From: Paenibacillus antarcticus
GTDB lineage: Bacteria; Bacillota; Bacilli; Paenibacillales; Paenibacillaceae
Direction: 5' to 3'
DNA length: 64,000 bases
NCBI RefSeq assembly: GCF_001637225.1
Contig: NZ_LVJI01000001.1
Span: 310,001-374,000 of the forward strand
Shown in pieces: positions 50,065 through 59,419 of the stretch. The position numbers and the translations under genes were made by a program. Each line of letters begins with the position of its first letter. Position 1 is the stretch's first letter. The notes under the pieces are model-generated. The model was not told where the DNA came from. It searched no databases and saw nothing but the letters and a program-made list of their open reading frames with translations.

Positions 50065-51246
50065 CTAAAGCATTAAGGGGTTGACTACGTGTTGAAGGAC
50101 TCCACCTTGAATATAGTGGCGCGGAATCCTTGCGGCTAACATACAGATCACTTCGTAATGGATGGTACCTAGCTTGGATGCCAACTCATCTGCAGTAATA
50201 CAATCGCCAGACTGTTGGCCGATGAGAACAACCTCTTCACCCACTTGAATTTCTTTTGCCTCTTCAGCAAAAGATTGCATTGATACCATACACTGGTCCA
50301 TGCAGATTGTTCCGACGATAGGAATGCGGCGTCCGCGTATCAGTACTTCTGCCTTGCCACTCAACCTACGAGAATATCCATCAGCATAACCGATCGGAAG
50401 AGTCCCAATAACTTCATCATCTTCCGTCACATATTTGCTACCGTAACTAATTCCCGCATGTGGAGGAAGCGTCTTTACATATACCGTTTGCGTCTTTAGC
50501 GTCAATACCGGGATCAATGCAATCTTTTGAGCATTCACTTCATCTGACGGATAGAGTCCGTACAAGCTGATGCCTATACGCACCATATTATGAGATATAA
50601 GTGGCATGTCGATTGCAGTCGCACTGTTTCCCGTATGTATAATAGGGATATGATACCCCTTCTCTCCTAGTGCATCAGCAACGCATAGAAACCGTCGGTA
50701 CTGCTCCAGTGTATAACTTTTATCTTCTTCATCTGCCTTGGCGTAATGAGTAAACATCCCTTCAACTTCAATACCTGTGGTCGAGAAAGCCTTTTCTATA
50801 AAAGATTGCGCTTCATCAGGGAATAGTCCAAGTCGTCCCATTCCACTGTCGATCTTGATGTGTACTTTTAGAGGTTTAACAGTACTTTGAACCGGTAATT
50901 GACTCATGGCATCAAGTACTTCCTGAGTAAATAATGTTACCGTAATATCATTCTCCCAAGCGACCTGGATAGCTTCAGGAGGCGTATACCCCAGAATCAA
51001 AATTGGGAGCTGTATACCTGCTCGACGAAGCTCTAATGCTTCATCTAAGAAAGCAACACTCAGATAATTAGCACCCACTTTCTCCATCACTTGAGCCACT
51101 TTCACCGCGCCATGTCCATATGCATTGGCCTTTACACAAGCTAATATCATCATATCTTGTGGTAATGCCGAGCGGAAAACATGATAATTTGCAATGAGAT
51201 GGTCCAAATTAATCTCCGCTATTGTTGGTCGATAGTTTACTAGCAA
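50065..51246 (-). CDS. alr: Alanine racemase
   Basis: 393 residues. The PLP Lys is in CVKANAYGHGAVKVA near residue 39. Further motifs are GMGRLGLF, HTGNSATAI, GIKVYGLYP-like RIGISLYGLYPSDEV, GISYGSKYV with the catalytic Tyr near 267, and PIVGTICMDQCMV. It converts L- to D-alanine for peptidoglycan. Start TTG lies behind AGAGAAGGTGACTGGAA. The gene follows the LolA-like gene and precedes ndoAI, the conserved Bacillus order. Confidence 0.95.
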   Translation of the reverse strand: MLVNYRPTIAEINLDHLIANYHVFRSALPQDMMILACVKANAYGHGAVKVAQVMEKVGANYLSVAFLDEALELRRAGIQLPILILGYTPPEAIQVAWENDITVTLFTQEVLDAMSQLPVQSTVKPLKVHIKIDSGMGRLGLFPDEAQSFIEKAFSTTGIEVEGMFTHYAKADEEDKSYTLEQYRRFLCVADALGEKGYHIPIIHTGNSATAIDMPLISHNMVRIGISLYGLYPSDEVNAQKIALIPVLTLKTQTVYVKTLPPHAGISYGSKYVTEDDEVIGTLPIGYADGYSRRLSGKAEVLIRGRRIPIVGTICMDQCMVSMQSFAEEAKEIQVGEEVVLIGQQSGDCITADELASKLGTIHYEVICMLAARIPRHYIQGGVLQHVVNPLML

Positions 51247-51391
51247 TTCCAGTCACCTTCTCTGAAGTTTGAGCAATCATCTTTAGATGTTTGTATTAAA
51301 CTAATGGTAATGTTCTGGAAGGCGTCTGTCAATTGTCCTTAAGCTATCTGGTACCGTCGTTTATCCACATACGCCATAACCTATAAAGAAA

Positions 51392-51447
51392 AGACGGATG
51401 TCCTTAATTGTAGAGGGAAAGTACCCCAACAATACGGACATCCGTCT
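51392..51447 (-). terminator. Terminator after LolA-like gene
   Basis: AGACGGATGTCC pairs with GGACATCCGTCT (12 bp) around a long loop; TTTTCTTT follows on the minus strand. Confidence 0.7.
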
Positions 51448-51454
51448 ACAACTA

Positions 51455-52543
51455 TTATTTACCCGTTTGTTCGGATAAAGACTCTGCGATTTTTCTCATT
51501 TCAATATCTGGAAGATTAGCACTCGTAATTCGGAATTCAATTCCATCATCCATCCACGTTAATGTCTTCTGTTCATCCCCAGTCAATAGTCCCACCGTAA
51601 ACCCTAGATCGATCACTTCACCTGGTGCAATGGATACCGCACGATCAAGTGGCCGTGCTTCCATTACTGTGTATTGATACGTTCCGTCATATCGTAATAC
51701 TACGGCATGATCTTTACTATTAGCTATTTGAGTTATACCATTCTTCACAACACCCTCAGGAATATAGTTTGGTTCGATAACACCGAAGCTACCTAATTCC
51801 TTCTTAACCGGTTCAGGTTGCGTTCCTTCGGACAAGACTGGTTCGATTGCATTACCAGACTCATCTACTTCTGTAATCGTTCCAAGCGAATCACCCATAG
51901 CTGTCATGTTACGTTGCATATCGAATGAATCTTTTTCGAATTTGGCATTGAATTCAAATTCATTAAATTTCACTTCAACAACAACATTAGCTTCGGAATC
52001 CGATACCTGTACCTGCTTCGGTGCATAACTGTCTTTATTCAGCCAAATCTTTTGCCGAACAAGAGATTGACTGTGATAATTCGCTGCAACATCAAATACA
52101 TAACTTTCCTTGTCATCTACGAATTGGCGGGTGTTGTCCGTGAGGATACCTCTGGCCAGTGTCTGAAATAAATACACTTGCCCTTGATTCTCTGGCCAAT
52201 CACTTTGGAATCTAAAGCTTTTGTTCAGACTTGGTGTAAGAACGAATACCCCATCATCATTACGTAGAACGACTTGCGTAATATTCTTCTGAGCATTCTT
52301 CAAGCTAATCCGATAAAACGAAGGATTCTGATACCATACTTCCACATCATACTGCTGTGGCTTCTCACCTGTGTACAACGTCATGTTACCTTTACCTTTG
52401 TACGAACCATCCTTGCTTTGTAACTTGTCGACCACGTTGTTCAGGTCTTTAACGACGGAAGCAGCATCCTTCTTTCCACCGCAACCTGCCAACACGACGG
52501 TAACGCATAACACCATAGCAAGCACCCACGATATCCGGCGCAT
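51455..52543 (-). CDS. LolA-like outer-membrane-lipoprotein-sorting family lipoprotein
   Basis: 362 residues. The signal peptide ends at lipobox LAGC (Cys lipidated). The middle (about residues 30-230) has the LolA/YdcC-like fold: LQSKDGSYKGKGNMTLYTG, QYDVEVWYQNPSFYRISL, VLRNDDGVFVLTPSLNKSF and QKIWLNKDSYAPKQVQV. The C-terminal part with PEGVVKNGITQI and a late TWMDDGIEFRITS adds a DUF4367-like region. It is homologous in position to ydcC of B. subtilis, just upstream of alr. Start ATG behind AAAGGGGATGATGTC. The role in a cell without an outer membrane is unclear. Confidence 0.85.
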   Translation of the reverse strand: MRRISWVLAMVLCVTVVLAGCGGKKDAASVVKDLNNVVDKLQSKDGSYKGKGNMTLYTGEKPQQYDVEVWYQNPSFYRISLKNAQKNITQVVLRNDDGVFVLTPSLNKSFRFQSDWPENQGQVYLFQTLARGILTDNTRQFVDDKESYVFDVAANYHSQSLVRQKIWLNKDSYAPKQVQVSDSEANVVVEVKFNEFEFNAKFEKDSFDMQRNMTAMGDSLGTITEVDESGNAIEPVLSEGTQPEPVKKELGSFGVIEPNYIPEGVVKNGITQIANSKDHAVVLRYDGTYQYTVMEARPLDRAVSIAPGEVIDLGFTVGLLTGDEQKTLTWMDDGIEFRITSANLPDIEMRKIAESLSEQTGK

Positions 52544-52741
52544 GACATCATCCCCTTTATCCACATGTATTGAATTGATTAGTACATGTTTATGAGGGAC
52601 TTGGTCACATTATGCAGACTAGCATGACAAGCTTGAAAAATCGCTCGTTAATGTTCTTGTGACAGACGATAGAACCGCGTGTGAATGACCTCTCTCGTGT
52701 AAGCCAATAGATGCTTAGTGAAAAGTCTACGTTTTCTGAAC

Positions 52742-52780
52742 AAAAAGAGGCTTAGTGAGAATATCCCACCAAGCTTCTCT
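52742..52780 (-). terminator. Terminator after giant surface-protein gene
   Basis: AGAG.GCTT.GTG pairs with CAC.AAGC.CTCT on the minus strand with small bulges, followed by five T. Confidence 0.65.
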
Positions 52781-52800
52781 AGCACACTAAATTATACGAG

Positions 52801-55800
52801 TTACTTGTTCAATAATATGAATAGCATTTTCGCAATTTCAGCGCGAGTTACACTACCTTGTGGATCAAATTTATTGTTCCCTTTTCCATTCATCAGTCCG
52901 GATTCTTTCACTTGAGATACGGCCTCCTTGGCCCACACAGACACATGGCTCATATCAGCAAATGCTGGAATAGAAGATCCTCCACTTGCTTGTTTCTTAT
53001 ACTCTGACATTTTCATCAAAATCGCTGCGGCTTCCTCACGACTGATCGTATCCTTTGGACGGAATTTCCCGCTAGTTCCTTGGATCAGCCCCAATTTAGC
53101 CGCTTGCGCTACAGCGTCTGCATAATAAGCATTCGTAGGTACATCCGAGAATGAATGTTCTACGGCCTTCGTATCCAGTCCCAATGCACGTACAGCCAAT
53201 GTAACAAAGTCGGCTCTCTTTACGTTCAGCTTAGGACTATAGTGATTCTCATCCGTACCGTTGATGATATGTTTCGCTGTGAGCTTGCCGATATAATCAG
53301 CTGCCCAACTTCCTGATACATCTGCAAACTCCTTGTGGTACTCCAGTACTGCAAATGATGAGAAATGATTCGTAGTAAAGGTAACCGTGTTGCCACTAAA
53401 GATGCCCCCCTTGTATTCGGGCTTCGTACCGTTTAAGTAATATACTCCCGCATAGTCAGTATTCAGCGGATATTGTATTCCATTAGGCCAAGTTCTCTCA
53501 ACCGTAACTGGACCTGTTAATTCATGTATTTGCGTCTCCGTTTGTCCCATGATTGTAACCATGCTGAGCGTGTATACCAGACCCGATATTGTATATTTCT
53601 TGTTACTACCAATAGACTGGGTAATGGAGTTCTGCATGGAAGTATTCATCGTCGTATCCATCCGAAGTACAAGTAGATCCGCATCATTTAGATGTTCCGG
53701 TAGTGAAGCTGCAGACAGTGTCACAGTCAATTCTGGTGCAACAATTATGATGGTTAGGTTGTTGTTCTTCGCTTTTTGAACGCTGGCGGAGGGTAGATGA
53801 ATTACAGGTACTATTCCTTGACCAAGCTTATTATTCAGCGTAATCACAATTTTACCATTCACTGCACCTGTAATAGCCTTATCTAGAACAGCATCTTCTA
53901 CTTTATAAATTCCGTCCGCCGCTGGATTAATGGTAATTTCCCCTTGAGCTATCGGTGGCACGGGTGTAGGAGTTGTCCCGGCTCCCTGATTAGGCGATCC
54001 GTTATTACCACCCGTATTACTTCCCCCGCCAGGAACTTCTGGATGTACGACTTCGTCAGCTGCTCCGGTATAGAAGCCCCAAATATCTGAGAGCGTACTT
54101 CCACTGTTCTGATCTTCAGCCTTTGTATACCACTGCTGGTAACTGTTCGGGCTTAAGTTCATCAAGTTCACGGAAGTCTGAGCACCACTCCTCACTTTCG
54201 TATTCGAACCGATTAGTTCATCGGTATAGACCTTCACGCTAATATAATCAGTCGCAACACGTTTGGTCTTCGGTTGTAAATCTAGATCTAACGTAAATTC
54301 GTCTTTATTCGGATTCGTAAGTGGATCATAGAAATTATAGTCGTCCAAATGCGGTGAGTATGTCTTGATATGAAGCTTATTATTCTTCATGTCGAACTGC
54401 ATCAGACGGATATATCCAAGTCCGCCTTCCGGTGCTCCTTGGTAATCAGCAAGCATCTGGAATACTTTACGATCAGCTACGCCGTCACCGTTATCATCCA
54501 GCTCGTCCACTTTCAACTGAGCATCGTGATAATGTCCCGACAATGTAGCAAAAACATTCTTATTCGGTTTAACTACTTTTTCAAAAATTTTATCGGCAAT
54601 GGGTGCCCTGTTATTCGATACCAGCATATATTCATGCAGACTGAGAATCGCTTTACGTTCCGGATATTTAGCAACAACCTCATTCATCCAGTCGATTTCC
54701 TTGTCCCCAAGTCCCCAGCCCATGTAGACGATAATAAAATCATTTCCGTTAGATGACACTAAATCATAGTGTCCACGGTTGTTTTCATAGGAACCTGCAA
54801 ATGTTAAATTGTTCTTAAAACGATCTTCACCGAAATACTGTTGGAACTTCGTATAGTCATTATCCTGATGACCTACATCATGATTACCTGCCAGAACGCC
54901 GTAAGGAATCTGAGCATCTTCAAGTACCTTCATATCCTTACTAGCTTCATCCCATTGATAATCCTGATAGGATTTATCTACAACGTCCCCTGTGTGAATA
55001 ACATATTTGATATTCATCTTTTCTTTTTGATCAACAACCCAGTTCACAATCTTCTCATAAATCTTCGGATAGCTTTGGGAATAGTATTGAGTATCAGACA
55101 TCCATACGAAAGAGAAATCATAAGGATCCTGTGTTTCCGGTGTTGGTTTATTAGTAACTGCCGGGGTACCCGCTTGTACGGCAATCTCATCTTGCACCAT
55201 AACCTGAATGATCTGAGCGTTTGCATACTCTCCTGCTTTCACGACTGCATTTAATTCAAAATCTTCTGTACCTGCAATAGTATGGTCAAGCTGTATCCAT
55301 TTGTTCGGTGAAATGCTCCATGCATACAGACTGACTTTGCGACCTTCTAGGGATTTACCCTTCCAGTTGATCTCCACTACATCCGATTGCTTCACGGATG
55401 AGTCTAACTTCACTTCAAAACGCTGATATGGGAATTTCTCCACGGAATCATTAATAAGATACTCCCCATCTACTGCGCTAATCTTCTTATAGTCATCAGG
55501 GCTAAGTGCCTTTTCACCAGACGGAACCATTTCCTTCGGCGGTTCAGTCACCGATGCATTGATGTAACCCGTAAATCCTTCTGCGCGGTTGCCGTCATAT
55601 TTAAATCCTTTGTAGAATAAAACATCCAATAAATCACCCGTCGGATCCTGTACCTTCACTGTAAGTTTAGCGTTGCTACCAACATTGTTTTGTCCATGTG
55701 TTGGACTAATCAGCTGAGGTGCTAGCGGATTCTCATCTGGTACGTTAAAGTTCACATTTACTTTCGCAATGTTCCCTACTTTATCCGTTGCATTGATTAA

Positions 55801-58800
55801 CAATTTATGCGTTCCACCAACCATCTGACCGGATGAAGTTGTGTAAGGAAGTTCAATAATCTTATCGTCAAGTTTCACTTCAACCGTATCTACACCTGCA
55901 AAGGCATCTTCAATGATTGCATCCAGTGTCATAGCACCACGATATTCTTTGCCTTCTTCAACCGATGGCTTAATGGAAGGTGCGGTATTGTCCACGATTA
56001 CTTTAGAAGTAACTTCATGTGAGCCACTCGACACAGATATCTCATGCGGGCCATCCGCAACCGTCGTTGTATCCCATGAATAGGCTTTGGAATTCACCTG
56101 ATTCGCATTTAAGTCGAATCTGAAACCGATCGATTCAGACTTGCCCACTGAATCTCCCATTTTGATCTGCTTGTCCCGTTCAGCATAGGCCGCATCCCAA
56201 ATTTCAGTGCCATCCGCGAGTAAGAGTCTTACATTCTTAATCTCGAAATCATCCTTATTCTCTTCTGGACGCTTATCGAATGGTGATGACTTGGAACCTG
56301 CCCGAACGTAAATCACATTATCATTACCGACCTTAAGACGATCTGCACTGATCGGGAAAGAGAGAGTCGTGTAGGAAGTAATCGGATCCATAAACGTGTA
56401 TAGAATCGTCTTATCTTCCTGGTCCGATGGTCCCATCGTTACAGCATTTTTGAAGTAATAATCAACATTGGTCGCATCGAAAACAAAATAAGCATCATTC
56501 TCAAGTTCGGAGAACAAGTTCGCCTCCGGTAGCGACTTACCATCAAGGTTCAGCTTCAACGCATCGTTACCTGCGATTTGAGCTGTTCCTTTAATCGTAT
56601 GCTTACCTTTAACAAGGTCATTGTCCTTCACATTAAGTCGAAGTGCTGACCGATCCGGTCCGCCTGTAATAGACACTCTTACAACATCCGACGTCGTCTC
56701 ATTCATGCCATCGGAAACAACGAAATAATAGTCAATGTAATCTCTACCGATCAGATCTGCAGAAGATATCTTATGGTGATACATCGTATCATTGAAGTCT
56801 TCTGACAGATTATGCCTAACATACTCCACTTGTTTGTCAGAACGAATATAGACTCCGACCGATGTCACTGCACGGTTATCCTTGGCATCTGCTTTTAGTT
56901 CTAAGCTATTTGCCTGATTAATCGCTTGTACACCTGTCAGATCCTGCACTGTTGGAGCTATATTATCTATCTCCACATGAACGGGTTCAGCTGGAACCTG
57001 AGTAGCTATGATCGTCCCTGGTGTAGGTGCTAAAGTACCTGAGCTCGTCTTAAGCATAACGGTACTTCCATTTATCGGATAAGCGTACACAAGCGCTTTA
57101 TCTTCCTTCGTCTCGTCGCCTTTACCACCTTCATATACTGTATCCGCATCGTAATAAGCTGCAGATATTTCTTTACCTGTATTCGTTTTAATTACGATCG
57201 CACGTCTGCCGGAATTGGCCATTCCATCACTCTGAATCGTGAATAACGTTTGATCTGCTATAAGGCTAGTATTGTGAAATTGGTTAAAACCCTCTGTTGT
57301 ATACGAGGAATTCACACTGTTTTTAATCCATAACACAACGGATTGCTTAGAAGGAATTACAAAACTCTCCTTTGTGGATGGCCATACTACATCACTAGCT
57401 ATACCTTTGTCTGGATAGCGATAATAAAGTTTATAATTGTTGAAATTAACCGATTGATCCGTATTGTTATATACCTCAACAAACTCATAAGCATCCGAGG
57501 AAGTAGTAGGTACGTTGATCGTATTCGGTACAAGTTCCGTAATCAACAATACGGGTGTCTTAGTCGAGTCAAAGACAGGCATGTTTACTTGTGAGGAATA
57601 AGCCCTCTCTGTGGTCTGTACTTGTATTCTATAGTCAAGGCTTGCTTCTGTAAGTACAGATGCAGGAATCGTCGCTGTATAGTCTCCTGTATTTTTCGTA
57701 TCTACCATCGTTGCTGATGTATATCTGGTCTGCGATGGTGTTTTGTACAGAAGCAGCACAGGGCTCTTCGACCCTTCAGCATTCATACCTGGATTCACAA
57801 CCTGAGCGATAATCTCAAGGTCCTTAACATCCACTGATGCAGCAGGTATATGTGTAATTACTGCCTTATTGTTATCTTCAACTATAACGGGTATGAGCTG
57901 TTCAGGATCTATCGCTCCAGGTGTTGCCGGTAGTTGACCTGAATTACTCATAACAACCATGTTCGTACTTCCAATAGCAGGATGCTTGAAGAATATGCCC
58001 TGATTTAATTTAACATGTGCTGCCTCATAGGCTGCAGTAACAATCGGATTTCCTTTAATGTCCTTAATTACCAGTGTTCTGGAGCTAGTATTAGCCATGC
58101 CGGTTCCACCAAGAATGCGGAACAAATTCTTCCCTTCTTCGAGTGAAGATCCAGCATAATTTTGATTAAAACTCTCTATTTTTTCCCCATTATTACTTCC
58201 GTTCATAATCCAGAACACAACCGGAGTATGAGCTGGAATGATCATGTCTTTGTCAATCACAGGAGTCCACGTGTCCTTACCATTGTAAAAGAAAGTATAA
58301 TTCTTAAAGTCCAGATCATGTTCCGTATTGTTGTAGACTTCTACGTACTCGTAACCATCTGCACTTATTCCTGGAAGATTGCTTGTATCTGGAACCATCT
58401 CAGTAATCAGCAGTGACGGAATTTGCGGTACAGCAACATTTAGTAGATTATCTTGATTGACTTGATTAGCCTCGATGATTACCGAATATGTAGTAGATAG
58501 AATAGGCTTGGATTCTTCATCTAGAGCGGTAATCGAATAATTCAATTCATTACCGAATATCTCTGCACCTGGGATGGTGGCTGTATAGGTATCTGCCTGT
58601 GTTCCTTCCGGCATTAGTGGAATCGACATCTCATCTTTACCATCAATTGAATACTGTATATGGCCAGTCCACGGCTGTGTATCACCGTTAATAACAACTG
58701 TTACCGTTAGATCCTGAAGTTCTGAAATCATATTTGCAGGGGTATGTCCTATTTGTAGTTCTTGGAGTTTACCTTCTTGCGGATCTTGTGCTGGGGCTAA

Positions 58801-58971
58801 TACTTCATTCTTCGTATCAGCACCGGTTGTAACGGGTATAATAATGGGCTCTACTACATCTGTTCCTGCGGCAAAACTAACAGGTGTCAAAGTACTCAAT
58901 ATCATGCTGCTTAACATTAGTATAGATACGCTTCGTTTTACCTTATTTATCCTGATCAATGTAACTGACAT
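52801..58971 (-). CDS. Giant surface protein: lamin-tail domains, metallophosphoesterase and SLH anchor
   Basis: 2056 residues. Signal peptide 1-35 (cleaved near SFAAG). Two lamin-tail (LTD) domains lie at about 186-353 and 474-653, both with LLITE.VP and Y-E-VEVYNNT motifs. Ig-like and discoidin-like repeats follow. A calcineurin-type metallophosphoesterase lies at about 1283-1500 with FVWMSDTQYY, HTGDVVD, GVLAGNHDVG, LSLHEYM and LSGHYHD metal-binding residues. A Pro/Gly/Thr linker near 1645 precedes three C-terminal SLH repeats (about 1881-2056) with FADVSGSWAADYIGKLTAK, SFSDVPTNAYYADAV and FADMSHVSVWAKEAV, which bind cell-wall polymer. Nucleotide or nucleic acid may be the substrate outside the cell (inference). 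The ATG abuts GAGGGAG; a TTG four codons on is an alternative start. Confidence 0.9.
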   Translation of the reverse strand: MSVTLIRINKVKRSVSILMLSSMILSTLTPVSFAAGTDVVEPIIIPVTTGADTKNEVLAPAQDPQEGKLQELQIGHTPANMISELQDLTVTVVINGDTQPWTGHIQYSIDGKDEMSIPLMPEGTQADTYTATIPGAEIFGNELNYSITALDEESKPILSTTYSVIIEANQVNQDNLLNVAVPQIPSLLITEMVPDTSNLPGISADGYEYVEVYNNTEHDLDFKNYTFFYNGKDTWTPVIDKDMIIPAHTPVVFWIMNGSNNGEKIESFNQNYAGSSLEEGKNLFRILGGTGMANTSSRTLVIKDIKGNPIVTAAYEAAHVKLNQGIFFKHPAIGSTNMVVMSNSGQLPATPGAIDPEQLIPVIVEDNNKAVITHIPAASVDVKDLEIIAQVVNPGMNAEGSKSPVLLLYKTPSQTRYTSATMVDTKNTGDYTATIPASVLTEASLDYRIQVQTTERAYSSQVNMPVFDSTKTPVLLITELVPNTINVPTTSSDAYEFVEVYNNTDQSVNFNNYKLYYRYPDKGIASDVVWPSTKESFVIPSKQSVVLWIKNSVNSSYTTEGFNQFHNTSLIADQTLFTIQSDGMANSGRRAIVIKTNTGKEISAAYYDADTVYEGGKGDETKEDKALVYAYPINGSTVMLKTSSGTLAPTPGTIIATQVPAEPVHVEIDNIAPTVQDLTGVQAINQANSLELKADAKDNRAVTSVGVYIRSDKQVEYVRHNLSEDFNDTMYHHKISSADLIGRDYIDYYFVVSDGMNETTSDVVRVSITGGPDRSALRLNVKDNDLVKGKHTIKGTAQIAGNDALKLNLDGKSLPEANLFSELENDAYFVFDATNVDYYFKNAVTMGPSDQEDKTILYTFMDPITSYTTLSFPISADRLKVGNDNVIYVRAGSKSSPFDKRPEENKDDFEIKNVRLLLADGTEIWDAAYAERDKQIKMGDSVGKSESIGFRFDLNANQVNSKAYSWDTTTVADGPHEISVSSGSHEVTSKVIVDNTAPSIKPSVEEGKEYRGAMTLDAIIEDAFAGVDTVEVKLDDKIIELPYTTSSGQMVGGTHKLLINATDKVGNIAKVNVNFNVPDENPLAPQLISPTHGQNNVGSNAKLTVKVQDPTGDLLDVLFYKGFKYDGNRAEGFTGYINASVTEPPKEMVPSGEKALSPDDYKKISAVDGEYLINDSVEKFPYQRFEVKLDSSVKQSDVVEINWKGKSLEGRKVSLYAWSISPNKWIQLDHTIAGTEDFELNAVVKAGEYANAQIIQVMVQDEIAVQAGTPAVTNKPTPETQDPYDFSFVWMSDTQYYSQSYPKIYEKIVNWVVDQKEKMNIKYVIHTGDVVDKSYQDYQWDEASKDMKVLEDAQIPYGVLAGNHDVGHQDNDYTKFQQYFGEDRFKNNLTFAGSYENNRGHYDLVSSNGNDFIIVYMGWGLGDKEIDWMNEVVAKYPERKAILSLHEYMLVSNNRAPIADKIFEKVVKPNKNVFATLSGHYHDAQLKVDELDDNGDGVADRKVFQMLADYQGAPEGGLGYIRLMQFDMKNNKLHIKTYSPHLDDYNFYDPLTNPNKDEFTLDLDLQPKTKRVATDYISVKVYTDELIGSNTKVRSGAQTSVNLMNLSPNSYQQWYTKAEDQNSGSTLSDIWGFYTGAADEVVHPEVPGGGSNTGGNNGSPNQGAGTTPTPVPPIAQGEITINPAADGIYKVEDAVLDKAITGAVNGKIVITLNNKLGQGIVPVIHLPSASVQKAKNNNLTIIIVAPELTVTLSAASLPEHLNDADLLVLRMDTTMNTSMQNSITQSIGSNKKYTISGLVYTLSMVTIMGQTETQIHELTGPVTVERTWPNGIQYPLNTDYAGVYYLNGTKPEYKGGIFSGNTVTFTTNHFSSFAVLEYHKEFADVSGSWAADYIGKLTAKHIINGTDENHYSPKLNVKRADFVTLAVRALGLDTKAVEHSFSDVPTNAYYADAVAQAAKLGLIQGTSGKFRPKDTISREEAAAILMKMSEYKKQASGGSSIPAFADMSHVSVWAKEAVSQVKESGLMNGKGNNKFDPQGSVTRAEIAKMLFILLNK

Positions 58972-59090
58972 CTCCCTCTGAATATGTGTTTATAGGTTGT
59001 GTACTACCTAATTGTAGGAGAGTTTTGTTTGGTGAATATCATTCTATTGTTAATGGATAGTTAACATTGCTAAATATCATCTAAATGATT
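58972..59090. promoter_or_regulatory. Upstream region of the giant surface-protein gene
   Basis: AT-rich upstream sequence for the giant gene, with GAGGGAG next to the start codon. No convincing promoter was identified by eye. Confidence 0.2.
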
Positions 59091-59235
59091 GGTGGATTCT
59101 TTACTCTGTATGCCAACATAGCCACTCCTGAAACAATGATGGCGCCCGTGGGGTCTAAAAGCCATCTCTAATCCATTGACAATAAGAAGCGTTAATAGTG
59201 GTTTGAACACTTCGGTTAATCGGTTATACTCCTTC
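59091..59235 (-). pseudogene. Remnant of DMT/EamA-like transporter, C-terminal end
   Basis: On the minus strand one frame reads YNRLTEVFKPLLTLLIVNG and the adjacent frame continues LDPTGAIIVSGVAMLAYRVK and ends NPPII-stop. Together these resemble the last helix pair of a DMT transporter. The frame change lies near 59163, and no upstream part or start codon is seen. It is therefore a short, decayed 3' fragment. Judged from helix pattern only. Confidence 0.4.
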
Positions 59236-59330
59236 ACTCGGAAACTGCACTAAGAATAATAACTTTATTTGAATCTGAATCGGCAGGAAACATCGTAGCT
59301 TTAGCCACTGAATACAAATATCCCTCTAGC

Positions 59331-59352
59331 TAGGCCAGAGGGCTGAATACTC
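59331..59352 (-). terminator. Hairpin after malic enzyme gene
   Basis: CCCTCT.GC pairs with GC.AGAGGG around a short loop on the minus strand; no T-tract follows (ATATTTG). It may still end or stabilise the transcript. Confidence 0.35.
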
Positions 59353-59419
59353 ATTTCATAATATGATATTTATTCGTAATTCTTCATCATTTCAACGATC
59401 AGTGAACCCTTCTCCTATT

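Noticed and set aside
54370..55254. Plus-strand frames of 128 and 137 codons inside the giant surface-protein gene
   Set aside because: They are shadows of a strongly supported minus-strand gene with recognised domains; no ribosome binding site or family motif.
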